A stretch of DNA of 64,000 nt. Origin: an uncultured Monoglobus sp. (GTDB lineage Bacteria; Bacillota; Clostridia; Monoglobales; Monoglobaceae). Positions within the stretch are counted from its first letter, which is position 1, and every line of letters begins with the position of its first letter. A program made the translations under genes and the position numbers. The stretch is taken from the NCBI GenBank assembly GCA_947625055.1, contig CANQMT010000006.1:36087-100086 (forward strand), in the 5' to 3' direction. Shown here in pieces: positions 45,699-54,572 of this stretch. The notes under the pieces were generated by a model that worked only from the letters and a program-made list of their open reading frames with translations, was not told the origin of the DNA and searched no databases.

Positions 45699-46916
45699 AT
45701 GAAAACATCTTTTCCCCATATGGGTTGTGTGACAGGCTACAAAAGGCTGCTTGAGAAGCTGGGCCACGAGGTGATAATGCCCGATCCGCCTTCGCAGAAA
45801 ACAATGGAGCTTGGCGTGAAGTACAGCCCGGAGTTTATTTGTTTTCCGTTTAAGGTAATGATGGGAACCTACATAGAGTGCGCTCAAAAGGGCGCGGAGC
45901 TCATTGTGTCCTCGGGCGGCGCGGGCCCGTGCCGCGCGGGAATGTATCCCGACGTCCACCAGAAAGTGCTTCAGGAACTGGGCTTTAACACCCGCGTAGT
46001 GGTCTTTGACAGCATGTTCCAGGATTTTCACTCATTTTATGAAAAGGTAAAAACCGTTAAAAACGGTACCCCGAACCGCAAGCTTCTCGGCCTGGCGCTG
46101 TTTTGCTATATATTGATCAAAAAAATGGATAAGCTCGAAAAGCGCATGAAGATATTGCGCGCCTACGAGATAAATCAGGGCGACTATTCAAAGGCCTGGA
46201 AGGACATTGTAAAGATGTTTGAAAAGTGCGACACGATCCGCGATGTTAACCGGACCTACAAGCGGGCCGTTGATATTTTCGAGGCGATACCCCGCCGCGA
46301 GGTCAAGGAGAACCAGCGGATAAGAGTGGGAATTGTGGGCGAGATCTATGTTATAATGGAGCCCACGGTCAACAAAAACGTTGAGGAGATCTTGAATAAC
46401 CTCGGCGTTGAGGTCGAGAACGTTCAGTACATATCCGATTGGGTCGAGCACAACATTATGCCCAAGTGGCTGCCGTTCCCCAAATCGCACCGCGTGTTTA
46501 AAATGTCGGACAAGGTGGCGCCTCTTAACTGCGGCGGCCATGACAAGGAAAACATGGGCTGGGTGCATGATTTCGCGAGGCGCGGATTTGACGGCGTGGT
46601 CCACCTGATGCCGTTCGCCTGCCTGCCCGAGCTTGTGAATCTGGGCAAGTTCCCCGCAATTTCCAACGAGCTCAACATACCGATAATGTCGCTGTCTCTT
46701 GACGAGCAGATGGGCGAGGCTCACGTCAAGACGAGGCTTGAAGCTTTCACCGATCTGATAAAGAGCAAGCACTACGCGAAGCAAAAGGCCTCTATCGGAG
46801 ACGCGATCGGAAGCGCGGCCCAGTCCGCCGCCCGCAAGGCGCAGTCCAAGGCGCAGGAGGTCAAGGATAATCTGAAAACAGCCCCCGCCGCGCCGATAAA
46901 ACAGCACGCGAAATAG
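45699..46916 (+). CDS. 2-hydroxyacyl-CoA dehydratase-like protein
   Basis: A 405-residue protein of the same superfamily as the preceding gene: PHMGCVTGYKRLLEKLG, EFICFPFKVMMGTYIE, GGAGPCRAGMYPD and FACLPELVN include conserved cysteines likely to ligate a [4Fe-4S] or double-cubane cluster. A basic Ala/Lys/Gln-rich tail (about 365-405) is odd for the family. GAGGTGAT precedes the ATG, 8 bp after the upstream stop. In many Firmicutes these segments are fused with the activase in one very long protein; here they are separate. The substrate is unknown. Confidence 0.75.
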   Translation: MKTSFPHMGCVTGYKRLLEKLGHEVIMPDPPSQKTMELGVKYSPEFICFPFKVMMGTYIECAQKGAELIVSSGGAGPCRAGMYPDVHQKVLQELGFNTRVVVFDSMFQDFHSFYEKVKTVKNGTPNRKLLGLALFCYILIKKMDKLEKRMKILRAYEINQGDYSKAWKDIVKMFEKCDTIRDVNRTYKRAVDIFEAIPRREVKENQRIRVGIVGEIYVIMEPTVNKNVEEILNNLGVEVENVQYISDWVEHNIMPKWLPFPKSHRVFKMSDKVAPLNCGGHDKENMGWVHDFARRGFDGVVHLMPFACLPELVNLGKFPAISNELNIPIMSLSLDEQMGEAHVKTRLEAFTDLIKSKHYAKQKASIGDAIGSAAQSAARKAQSKAQEVKDNLKTAPAAPIKQHAK

Positions 46917-46929
46917 GAGACGAAAAAGC

Positions 46930-47922
46930 ATGAAATATTATTTAGGAATAGATATAGGCTCGGTCAGCACCAACGTTGTTGCCATTGACGAGGATTACAA
47001 CGTTTGCTTCAGCCAGTATATCAGAGCGAACGGCCAGCCCCTCGAGAGCGTCAAAAAGGGCATGAAGCTGCTTAAAGACGCCATAGGCTGCGAGGATGAA
47101 GACATTCTCGGCATAGGCACGACCGGCAGCGGCAGAGAGCTTGCCGGAGTTCTGGTCGGCGCCGACGTTATCAAAAACGAGATAACCGCCCACGCCACGG
47201 CCACCCTGCACTATCACCCCGACGCCAGAACCATTTTCGAGATCGGCGGTCAGGACTCAAAGATCATTATTTTGCAGGACGGAATGGTTACGGACTTCGC
47301 CATGAACACGGTGTGCGCCGCCGGAACGGGTTCGTTTCTGGATCATCAGGCCGAGCGCCTCGGCGTTCCGATCGAGGAGTTCGGAGATCTCGCTCTGACC
47401 GCCGAGAAGGACGTCCGCATAGCGGGCCGGTGCACGGTTTTCGCCGAGTCAGACATGATAGCGAAGCAGCAGTACGGATTTTCCAAGGCTGAGATCATAA
47501 AAGGCCTTTGCACCGCCCTCGTGCGCAATTATATAAACAACCTTGGCAGAGCCAAGACCTTAAAGCCGCCGTTCATTTTCCAGGGCGGCGTCGCGGCAAA
47601 CGTGGGCATACGCAAAGCCTTTGAGGACGAGGTCGGAGCCAAGGTCATAATACCCAAATATTACAACGTCATGGGCGCGATAGGAAGCGCGATCCTCGCG
47701 AAGGAATACATAGAGGACAATAACATAGAAACGCCGTCATTTAAGGGCTTCGAGCGGCTTGAGCTTGAGTTCAAGCCCACCAGCTTTGAGTGCGGCGGCT
47801 GCTCCAATATGTGCGAGGTCATCCGCGTGATCTCGTCGGATAACGAGGTTTTGGCGGTCTGGGGCGACAAGTGCGGCAAATACGCCGGCACGGGCAAGGC
47901 TTCAAAGATAGCGGGAAAATAA
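46930..47922 (+). CDS. BadF/BadG/BcrA/BcrD-type ATPase, acyl-CoA dehydratase activase
   Basis: A 330-residue ASKHA-fold ATPase that passes low-potential electrons to a dehydratase partner at the cost of ATP. Motifs: GIDIGSVSTNVVAID (residues 5-19), GTTGSGRELAG, FEIGGQDSKII and CAAGTGSFLDHQAERLG, with a cluster-binding GRCTVFAESDM block. An extra C-terminal CGGCSNMCEV motif is present. AGGAGA precedes the ATG, 13 bp after the dehydratase-like gene. Its neighbours are the probable electron acceptors. Confidence 0.88.
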   Translation: MKYYLGIDIGSVSTNVVAIDEDYNVCFSQYIRANGQPLESVKKGMKLLKDAIGCEDEDILGIGTTGSGRELAGVLVGADVIKNEITAHATATLHYHPDARTIFEIGGQDSKIIILQDGMVTDFAMNTVCAAGTGSFLDHQAERLGVPIEEFGDLALTAEKDVRIAGRCTVFAESDMIAKQQYGFSKAEIIKGLCTALVRNYINNLGRAKTLKPPFIFQGGVAANVGIRKAFEDEVGAKVIIPKYYNVMGAIGSAILAKEYIEDNNIETPSFKGFERLELEFKPTSFECGGCSNMCEVIRVISSDNEVLAVWGDKCGKYAGTGKASKIAGK

Positions 47923-47941
47923 ATTTTACGGAGGAATAATT

Positions 47942-48187
47942 ATGCAATACACATACAAAACAAGAGGCACATGCTCTCAGTTTATAAGGTTTGATATTGA
48001 CGACGGAAAAGTCAAGAACGTCGAGTTCTTCGGCGGCTGCAACGGCAATCTGCAGGGCATTTCGGCGCTTGTCGAGGGAATGGACGCCGAAAAGGTGATC
48101 GGCCTGCTCAAGGACATCGACTGTAACGGCCGCGGCACATCCTGCCCCGCGCAGCTCGCCGCTGCCCTTCAAGAGGCAATATCGTAA
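47942..48187 (+). CDS. TSCPD-domain protein (TIGR03905-like)
   Basis: An 81-residue protein ending in the TSCPD-type motif GRGTSCPAQLA, with further conserved cysteines (RGTCSQF, GGCNGN, DIDCNG). This small family is uncharacterised; the domain also occurs at the C-terminus of some ribonucleotide reductases. The cysteines suggest metal or redox function. GGAGGAAT precedes the ATG, 19 bp after the activase stop, and a terminator follows, so it is the last gene of the cluster. Confidence 0.85.
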   Translation: MQYTYKTRGTCSQFIRFDIDDGKVKNVEFFGGCNGNLQGISALVEGMDAEKVIGLLKDIDCNGRGTSCPAQLAAALQEAIS

Positions 48188-48192
48188 AGCAT

Positions 48193-48217
48193 AAACCGCC
48201 GAAAGGCGGTTTTTTTG
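48193..48217 (+). terminator. terminator after TSCPD gene
   Basis: Stem AAACCGCC / GGCGGTTT with GAAA tetraloop and a T run. Confidence 0.9.
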
Positions 48218-48275
48218 CTGCGGATAAACCTGCGGGGCCTATCGGCAAAAAACGCGTCGGAAACGCCCGAACCTC

Positions 48276-48304
48276 TTGATATTTTTGCCGATGTGTGATA
48301 TAAT
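48276..48304 (+). promoter_or_regulatory. promoter for fic
   Basis: TTGATA (48276-48281), 17-bp spacer, TATAAT (48299-48304). It fixes the fic start downstream of this point. Confidence 0.7.
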
Positions 48305-48326
48305 ATTTCTGAGAGGGGTGCTTGAT

Positions 48327-49226
48327 ATGAATTATATTTCAGTAGCTCAAGCCGCAGAAAAATGGGGCGTGTCCGAGCGCAGCGCGCGCAACTATTGCAA
48401 AGAGGGCCGCGTGGACGGCGCGTTTATAAAAGGTAAAGCATGGCGGATCCCCGAGGATGCGGCTAAGCCGCAGAGGAAAAACGCCCGCATTCCCGGAGGT
48501 AAAACCTTGTTTGATGTTTTGCGCGCCGAGAAAGCCGCGGGGCTGCCGGGCGGAATTTATCACAAACTCCAGACTGAGCTTACCTATAATTCCAATCATA
48601 TTGAGGGCAGCCGTCTGACATTTGAGCAGACACGTTATATTTTTGAGACCAACACCATAGGGATCGAGGAAAAAGCCCTTAATGTTGATGATATTCTTGA
48701 GACGATCAATCATTTCAGGTGTATCGACGCGGTTATAGACAACGCCAAAAGTTGTTTGAGCGAAAAGTTTATCAAGCTTCTGCACGCAACGCTGAAAAAC
48801 GGCACAGGCGATTCAAGGCTTGATTGGTTCAACGTGGGCGAATACAAAAGCCTCCCCAACGAGGTCGGCGGCAAAGCCACAACAGAACCGGAGCGCGTTA
48901 GCGGTGAGATTTCCGCGCTGCTTTGCGAGTATAATAAAAAAGAAAAAGTTTTGTTAGAGGATATAATAGATTTTCACGCGAGGTTTGAAAAAATACATCC
49001 GTTTCAAGACGGAAACGGCAGAGTCGGCAGGCTGATCATGCTTAAAGAGTGTCTGAAAAACGACATTGTTCCGTTTATAATTGACGACAATCTCAAGCTT
49101 TACTATTACCGCGGTCTTGACCAGTGGCCGCGGGAGCGCGGATATCTCATTGATACCTGCCTTACCGCGCAGGATAGATTCAAGGCCTGGCTTGATTATT
49201 TCAGAATCAGTTATATTAAGGAGTGA
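48327..49226 (+). CDS. Fic family protein with N-terminal HTH-like domain
   Basis: A 299-residue protein. Residues 1-50 (ISVAQAAEKWGVSERSARNYCKEGRV...KGKAWRIPEDA) look like an excisionase/MerR-type winged helix. The Fic core follows, with the complete active-site motif HPFQDGNGRVGR, so AMP transfer from ATP to a target hydroxyl is expected. A class II inhibitory motif of the (S/T)xxxE(G/N) form, SNHIEG, precedes the core. ATG 48327 follows GAGAGGGG and the promoter; a longer reading frame would begin within the promoter. The target protein is unknown. The DNA-binding-like domain may allow self-regulation. Confidence 0.87.
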   Translation: MNYISVAQAAEKWGVSERSARNYCKEGRVDGAFIKGKAWRIPEDAAKPQRKNARIPGGKTLFDVLRAEKAAGLPGGIYHKLQTELTYNSNHIEGSRLTFEQTRYIFETNTIGIEEKALNVDDILETINHFRCIDAVIDNAKSCLSEKFIKLLHATLKNGTGDSRLDWFNVGEYKSLPNEVGGKATTEPERVSGEISALLCEYNKKEKVLLEDIIDFHARFEKIHPFQDGNGRVGRLIMLKECLKNDIVPFIIDDNLKLYYYRGLDQWPRERGYLIDTCLTAQDRFKAWLDYFRISYIKE

Positions 49227-49231
49227 TAGAA

Positions 49232-50353
49232 ATGAAAAAGATTTTGTGTTTGGTACTGGCGCTTTTGCTGGCCGTTTCGGGCGGCGCGGCATTCGCCGAC
49301 GATTATATTTCGGCGGAGAAGGCGGCGAACGATTACGGAGACATATTAAAAATGACGGCCAAATACGTTGTCCCCGAGTCCTCAAAGGACGGCACCGCGA
49401 TTTTGGTTTATGTTCCGGAGGAGTCCGACACGGTGATCGACGCCGAGACAGGTGAAAAATACACCTTGACCGAAAATCAGGCCGAGAGCCTTAAAAAGCC
49501 GATAAGCATAAGGCATGACGCGGTTGCCGAGACCCGCGCGGCCGACCCGGCCGTGCAGACGACGTTCACCGAGCAGGAGATAAAAGAAACCGAGTTCGGC
49601 GGCGAGGTTATGTCCGAGGCTGAGCTCGCGGAGGCGGCGGAGGATATTATTTCAGCCGCTGAAAACGGATTGATACTCGGAAGCTGCGTTTATAACGCGA
49701 ACATACCCGAAAGCGGTTACGAGTGTTTCGCCGTGCTTACGTACGTCAGCGCCGACGGTCAGCGGAGCGTGTCTTTGTCGTTTGACGCCGAGAACGGTAA
49801 GCTCATTAATTTAAGCGGCAGCATGTCCGATCCCTCCGCGCCGCCTGTCGTGTCAAAAGACAAGGCGTTTGAGACCGCGAAGGAGTTCGCGCAAAAATAC
49901 GCTCCGGATGAGTATGTCCGCTGCGAAAGCGGCGACAAAGTGAAGGAGGAGGCGCGCGAAACCGATCCGATGTTCTCGTTTTGGCGTATTCACAGCGGCT
50001 ATGAAATTATGAGCCTCAATAACCGCATCGACGTTAGCGTTGACAGCGCGACCGGCAATGTGTGCTATTATAATTTGTATTGGGATGACAGGCTCAATTT
50101 TGAGTCCCCTAAGGGAATAATTTCGGACGAAAAGGCGGCTCGGATACTCTTAAACGCCTGCCCGCCGACGGTGCTGAAAATAGACGACGGCGAAAAGACC
50201 GGGGCGGTTTACGCCTTGGACCCCGACAAGCCGTGCGCGGTGGCCGCGAAGAGCGGCGATATTCTGAACCCCGACGGCACGGTCTACGCGGCGGGAGAAA
50301 CTCCGGGCCTTCTCGAGCGCGTGATCGAGTTCTTCAAATCGCTTTTTAATTAA
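49232..50353 (+). CDS. secreted YcdB/PepSY-like domain protein
   Basis: A 373-residue exported protein with signal peptide (KKILCLVLALLLAVSGGAAFA). The middle and C-terminal parts resemble YcdB/YcdC-type repeats (SKDKAFETAKEFAQKY, RIDVSVDSATGNVCYYNLYW, GIISDEKAARILL), related to PepSY domains thought to inhibit or modulate extracellular proteases. No SLH or sortase anchor is seen. ATG 49232 has AAGGAG 8 nt upstream; GTG 49223 is less likely. It begins 5 bp after the fic stop, so the two are co-transcribed. Confidence 0.7.
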   Translation: MKKILCLVLALLLAVSGGAAFADDYISAEKAANDYGDILKMTAKYVVPESSKDGTAILVYVPEESDTVIDAETGEKYTLTENQAESLKKPISIRHDAVAETRAADPAVQTTFTEQEIKETEFGGEVMSEAELAEAAEDIISAAENGLILGSCVYNANIPESGYECFAVLTYVSADGQRSVSLSFDAENGKLINLSGSMSDPSAPPVVSKDKAFETAKEFAQKYAPDEYVRCESGDKVKEEARETDPMFSFWRIHSGYEIMSLNNRIDVSVDSATGNVCYYNLYWDDRLNFESPKGIISDEKAARILLNACPPTVLKIDDGEKTGAVYALDPDKPCAVAAKSGDILNPDGTVYAAGETPGLLERVIEFFKSLFN

Positions 50354-50359
50354 AAACCG

Positions 50360-50390
50360 CCCCTCGGCTTTTCAAAAGCCGAGGGGATAT
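50360..50390. terminator. bidirectional terminator
   Basis: Near-perfect inverted repeat CCCCTCGGCTTTT / AAAAGCCGAGGGG between the converging YcdB-like and lipoprotein genes, with T/A-rich flanks on both sides. Confidence 0.8.
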
Positions 50391-50391
50391 T

Positions 50392-52077
50392 TTATTGGAC
50401 GCTCATTTGGTTGTGCATCGGCGCGACGCAGCCGGTCAGGGTCGTGATCTCGATCACCGCGCGGTAACTCTTTCCGGGCTTAAGCTCAAACTCTATCGTG
50501 TCGCCGTATTCATCGGGCTTCACGCGCTCTTTTGGGTCGGAGGCGGAATTTGGATCCTCTTTCGGGTCGTCGTCAAACTTTTTCATGATGTATGTTCCGC
50601 CGTCGCTCTGCGTTACCTCGCCGCTCTCCGCGTCGGTCAGGCTGTAGCGATAGACCTGCCCCGCTATCGAGTTCAAACAAAATTTGAATTTTCGCGGCTT
50701 TGAGTCCGAGTTTTTAAGGCCGATCTCATACCGCTCGGTGACGCCGAAGTTGCCCAAGTTGCAGGCGTTGTACTTATAAAAGTCGTCGTCGCATATCTCG
50801 GTTCCCGTCGGGTGGGCTATGTCCTTTATGTCAATGTTCGGCTGAAATTTTTCCGCAACAGGCGCGCCGTAGCCGCTGATTTTTTCGCTCTGTTCGGCGT
50901 CGTAATTCCCGTAATGCCTGGTGTGAAACGCGTCAAACAGCCAGTAGTTGTTTTTCCGGTCGTCGGGGACATCCGAGCCGTAAAGCTGCGTTTTGGCGTC
51001 GTCAACATATTTGAGGCGCATCAGATCGCTTTCGGCTGCGATAGGGTTCGGCTCGCGCCAGGTGTTGACGTTGGTCGCGAAAACGCCGTTGCGCAGGGTT
51101 ATTCCCTCGGGCGCGCGGGAGTTTTTGACCGTAACCGGCACCGGGCCGCTCGGGGTCGCGGCGCTTATCTCATATCCGAAGGCGGCGGTCACGATCGGCG
51201 CGTTTTCGGCGATACCCTTGTACTGCGGCTCGTTGTCAAACGCGCCCTTGAGGAGGTTCGGAAAGTTCTGTTTCGCGGCGGCTTTGTCGGTGTAGGAGAG
51301 GGTGTCAAAATTCACCGTTCCGCTCAGCACCTCGAATTTCATCATCATCCACATCGGCTCGTTCCACCCGCCGTATCTGAAATGATTGGCGTCGTTTTCC
51401 GATATATATCCCTCGATCTCGCTGAGCCAGATAGGCGAGCCCTGCGCCGCGCTTTGGACCGCGCCGAGACATTCGTATTTGTCCGTGTTCGGAGTTCTGA
51501 ACTGATCCCTGATCACCGCGGGGCAGCCGTCGGCGTGGTAATATCCGCCGCCGCAGGCGCAGTTGAACGTCCGCAGGTATTCGGGCATCGAGACAGCCGT
51601 TCCGCTGTAATCCGCCCAGGCCTGGTTCCAGTCCCAGTTTTTATCAAGGCCGAGATTTAAGATCTTGAACTCGCCGTAGCCGTTCGAGGAAAACGCCGCG
51701 TCATAGTAAAGATCGGTCTGAAAATCAACCGAATAGCCGCGGTGGTGATAGCTGAACACGGTGTATATCCCCGGCGCGAGGCCTTCAAAATGCGCTATGC
51801 TTGACGGGTTTTCGCCGTCGGCCAGAAATTTTGAGTTCAGATGCTCGGGGTTGTCGTCAAACAAATAATATTCGGGCTTTCCATCGCCGTCCGCGGTTTT
51901 GGCGGTGAACTCAACAACAGGCGCGGCGGGATCGTAATAATACTCCGTTTCGGTCGGCGCGGGCGGCGTTCCGTCTCCGCGCGGCATTCCCGACGCCCCG
52001 CAGCCACAGAACGCGACCATTGCCGCCGCCGCGAAGCATAAGATCCGTTTTTTAATTAAGTTTTTCATAATGATCAT
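50392..52077 (-). CDS. putative lipoprotein of unknown family, paralogue of the 16.6-kb protein
   Basis: A 561-residue exported protein. The N-terminus (IKKRILCFAAAAMVAFCGCGAS) looks like a lipoprotein signal with Cys followed by Gly-Ala-Ser, although the lipobox is not perfect. No known domain is recognised. Blocks shared with the protein at 16584-18002 include the beta-rich AP-GIYTVFSYHH region, WLSEIEGY, MMKFEVLSGTVNF and the C-terminal MT-type beta strands. A Cys-rich insert (FNCACGGGYYHADGC) distinguishes it. Start 52077 has AAGGGTG upstream; 52068 is an alternative. It is convergent with the YcdB-like gene. Confidence 0.7.
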   Translation of the reverse strand: MIIMKNLIKKRILCFAAAAMVAFCGCGASGMPRGDGTPPAPTETEYYYDPAAPVVEFTAKTADGDGKPEYYLFDDNPEHLNSKFLADGENPSSIAHFEGLAPGIYTVFSYHHRGYSVDFQTDLYYDAAFSSNGYGEFKILNLGLDKNWDWNQAWADYSGTAVSMPEYLRTFNCACGGGYYHADGCPAVIRDQFRTPNTDKYECLGAVQSAAQGSPIWLSEIEGYISENDANHFRYGGWNEPMWMMMKFEVLSGTVNFDTLSYTDKAAAKQNFPNLLKGAFDNEPQYKGIAENAPIVTAAFGYEISAATPSGPVPVTVKNSRAPEGITLRNGVFATNVNTWREPNPIAAESDLMRLKYVDDAKTQLYGSDVPDDRKNNYWLFDAFHTRHYGNYDAEQSEKISGYGAPVAEKFQPNIDIKDIAHPTGTEICDDDFYKYNACNLGNFGVTERYEIGLKNSDSKPRKFKFCLNSIAGQVYRYSLTDAESGEVTQSDGGTYIMKKFDDDPKEDPNSASDPKERVKPDEYGDTIEFELKPGKSYRAVIEITTLTGCVAPMHNQMSVQ

Positions 52078-52153
52078 CAATCACCCTTCCGGTTTATGGC
52101 CCGCGGATCGCCGAAAGCGGCTAAGTCCGCGTGTCTTCTATATTATTTGACGA

Positions 52154-52187
52154 CAAAAAAAGGGAATAAGTTCCCGCTTATTCCCTT
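52154..52187 (-). terminator. terminator of phosphoglucomutase gene
   Basis: On the minus strand: stem AAGGGAATAAG / CTTATTCCCTT with 6-nt loop, followed by a U run, about 20 bp after the stop. Confidence 0.85.
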
Positions 52188-52207
52188 CTTTAAAAAATTT
52201 TCAAAAA

Positions 52208-53929
52208 TTATTTAACGATCTCGTCAACGTCCGTCTTGACTTTTTCAAGCAGCTCGTTCGCCTCTTCCTCGGTCTCGCCTTTCATCAGGCAGTAAACCTT
52301 GATCTTGGGCTCCGTGCCCGACGGGCGGATGATGAAGTTGTTCTGATCCTCAAGCTCAAGATAAATAACGTTCGACTGAGGCAGCAGGATCTCCGACTTC
52401 TCGCCGGTCTTGAGATCAACGCGCTCGCTTGTCAGATAGTCGCGGATCGCGATGACCTTCTTGCCCGCGACAGACTTGGGCGGGTTCGAGCGGATCTTGT
52501 CCATGGTCGACTTGATCTTCGCCAGTCCCTCGATACCCTCAAGAGTCACCGAAACGACCTGCTCCTTGTAATAGCCGTACTTCTTGTAGATTTTGTCCAT
52601 CTGCTCAAAGATCGAGCTTCCCTTTTCCTGATAATAGAGCGCCATTTCGGCGATAAGCATTGTGGCAACGACCGCGTCCTTGTCGCGCGCGTATGTGCCC
52701 TTTAAGTAGCCGTAGCTCTCCTCAAAGCCGAACAGATATGTGCCGATTCCGGTCTCCTCCGACTCCTTGATCTTCTCGCCGATAAACTTAAAGCCGGTCA
52801 GGACTTCCTTCATGCCGATGCCGTAAGCGTCGCAGATAGCCTTAACGATGTTGGTCGTAACGATCGTCTTAACGATGTAGCCGTCCTTCGGGACAGCATT
52901 CTTTTCCTTGAGCGCCGAGAGGATGTACTCCGAAAGCAGAGCGCCCACCTGGTTTCCCGTAAAGTTGACGTATTCGCCCTTGTCGTTCTTGACAAGAATT
53001 CCGACGCGGTCGCTGTCGGGGTCGGTGCCGACGATGAGGTCAGCGCCGCATTCCTTGGCGTAGCCGATAGCGAGGTGGAAGCCCTCTTTATACTCGGGGT
53101 TCGGGAACTCGACGGTCGGGAAGTCGCCGTCGGGCAGCTCCTGCTCTTTAACGACCACAACGTTGTTAAAGCCGATCCGCTTTAATATCTTTCTCACAGG
53201 CTTGTTGCCCGCGCCGTGGAACGGCGTGTAAACGAATTTGAGAGTGTCGCCCTTTTCCTTGGCGAGCTCGGGGTTAACGCACTGCTCCTGAACCTTGTCA
53301 AGATACGCCTCCTCGACCTCGTCGCCGATCATAACGATAAGGCCCTTCTCGATCGCCTCGTCAAAGTCCATTTTCTTAACGCCCGTGAAGATGTCGGTCT
53401 TGTCGATCTCCTCAAGCACGATCGCCGCGAGCTCGGGGTTGAGCTGCGCGCCGTCCGCGCCGTAGGCCTTATATCCGTTGTATTTCGCCGGATTGTGGCT
53501 GGCGGTAACGGCGATGCCTGCGGTCGTCTTTAAATATCCGACCGAGAACGAAAGCTCGGGAACAGGCTTGAGCTCCTCGAAAAGATAGGTCTTAATGCCG
53601 TTCGCCGCGAGTATCTGCGCCGCTTCCTTTGAGAAAACGTCCGATTTATGGCGGCTGTCATAGGCGATGACCACGCTCAGATCCGCGTCCGCGCCGTTGG
53701 TCTTGATAAGCTGGTTGGCGAGGCCCTGCGTCGCCTGGCCGACAACGTACTCGTTCATGCGGTTCGTGCCCGCGCCGAGAACGCCTCTGAGACCGGCGGT
53801 TCCGAACTCGAGAGTTTTATAGAACCGATCCTTGATCTCTTCCTCGTCGCCGCGGATAGCCTCAAGCTCCTTGACGGTCTCCGCGTCCGCCTCTTTGAGC
53901 CATCTCTCATATTCAGCTAAGTAGTCCAT
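52208..53929 (-). CDS. pgcA: alpha-phosphoglucomutase / phosphomannomutase family
   Basis: Interconverts glucose-1-P and glucose-6-P. The 573 residues carry all four family signatures: phosphoserine loop TASHNPAKYNG, metal loop GTDPDSDRVG, sugar-binding loop GFEESYGYL, and phosphate-binding RPSGTEPKIKVY near the C-terminus. Length and the N-terminal YERWLKEAD match Firmicutes PgcA-type enzymes. It should feed glucose-6-P into UDP-sugar and wall polymer synthesis. CGGAGGT lies before the ATG. Confidence 0.93.
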   Translation of the reverse strand: MDYLAEYERWLKEADAETVKELEAIRGDEEEIKDRFYKTLEFGTAGLRGVLGAGTNRMNEYVVGQATQGLANQLIKTNGADADLSVVIAYDSRHKSDVFSKEAAQILAANGIKTYLFEELKPVPELSFSVGYLKTTAGIAVTASHNPAKYNGYKAYGADGAQLNPELAAIVLEEIDKTDIFTGVKKMDFDEAIEKGLIVMIGDEVEEAYLDKVQEQCVNPELAKEKGDTLKFVYTPFHGAGNKPVRKILKRIGFNNVVVVKEQELPDGDFPTVEFPNPEYKEGFHLAIGYAKECGADLIVGTDPDSDRVGILVKNDKGEYVNFTGNQVGALLSEYILSALKEKNAVPKDGYIVKTIVTTNIVKAICDAYGIGMKEVLTGFKFIGEKIKESEETGIGTYLFGFEESYGYLKGTYARDKDAVVATMLIAEMALYYQEKGSSIFEQMDKIYKKYGYYKEQVVSVTLEGIEGLAKIKSTMDKIRSNPPKSVAGKKVIAIRDYLTSERVDLKTGEKSEILLPQSNVIYLELEDQNNFIIRPSGTEPKIKVYCLMKGETEEEANELLEKVKTDVDEIVK

Positions 53930-53997
53930 AATATGTACCTCCGTTTTAATTATAGTAAAATTAATAAATTATTCCCGAATTTATTCAATACACATTA

Positions 53998-54026
53998 ATT
54001 ATACTACTATCGCCCGCGGATTTCAA
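53998..54026 (-). promoter_or_regulatory. promoter for phosphoglucomutase gene
   Basis: On the minus strand: TTGAAA (54026-54021), 17-bp spacer, TATAAT (54003-53998); leader about 65 nt. Confidence 0.65.
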
Positions 54027-54069
54027 CTGCTTTTAATGTAAAAAAATGTCTGTGATTTTTGTGTAATAT

Positions 54070-54570
54070 TTCGGAAGCATTATAAAATTCGGCGAGCCTG
54101 ATCGGGGCTCCGATAGGAATTTCCCGCCGCCCCTAAAGGCTCCCCTTGGGGGGAGCTGTCAGCGAAGCTGACTGAGAGGGGAAATACATACAAGCACCCC
54201 TCTCCGTCGCCTTCGGCGCCACCTCCCCCGAGGATGAGGCATCGGGCGGATGATATCCGCCCCTACGGGTAGCGATAATATATCGTATTGCCATAGCCGC
54301 ACAAATTACGCAAAAGCTGTAGGGGCGGACGACCCCGGCCGCCCATTCTATTCGCTATTCACTAATCGCTAATCGCTATGTTAACCCCTCTCCGTCTTTC
54401 CGCCTTACGGCGAAAATCCACCTCTAAGGAAGCGCTTGGTCAAAATCGCAAGCGATTTTGAAAGGTCGCTTTGAACCCGCACGCTTCGCGCGCTGATTAT
54501 CCCCAAGGGGCAAGGCAAAATTGGCGGAAAATGTCGTAGGGGCGGATATTATCCACCCGCCTCAAAAAAC
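54070..54570. repeat. repeat-filled intergenic stretch
   Basis: No gene. Contains CTCCCCTTGGGGGGAGC and CTGACTGAGAGGGG elements, a minus copy of the GGCGGATNATATCCGCC type (54243-54266), a GGGGCGGACGACCCCGGCC variant (about 54322-54343), a CTAATCGCTAATCGC run (about 54355-54380), the long mosaic element (54381-54520), and another GGCGGATATTATCC copy (54536-54559). Confidence 0.75.
54381..54520 (+). repeat. long mosaic repeat element, copy 2
   Basis: About 140 bp, nearly identical to 54971-55107 and to the reverse complement of 19510-19644. Internal hairpins include AAAATCGCAAGCGATTTT. Confidence 0.8.
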
Positions 54571-54572
54571 AC

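Noticed and set aside
44596..45804. 402-codon antisense frame opposite the dehydratase-like gene
   Set aside because: Crosses a promoter and two genes on the other strand; no family resemblance.
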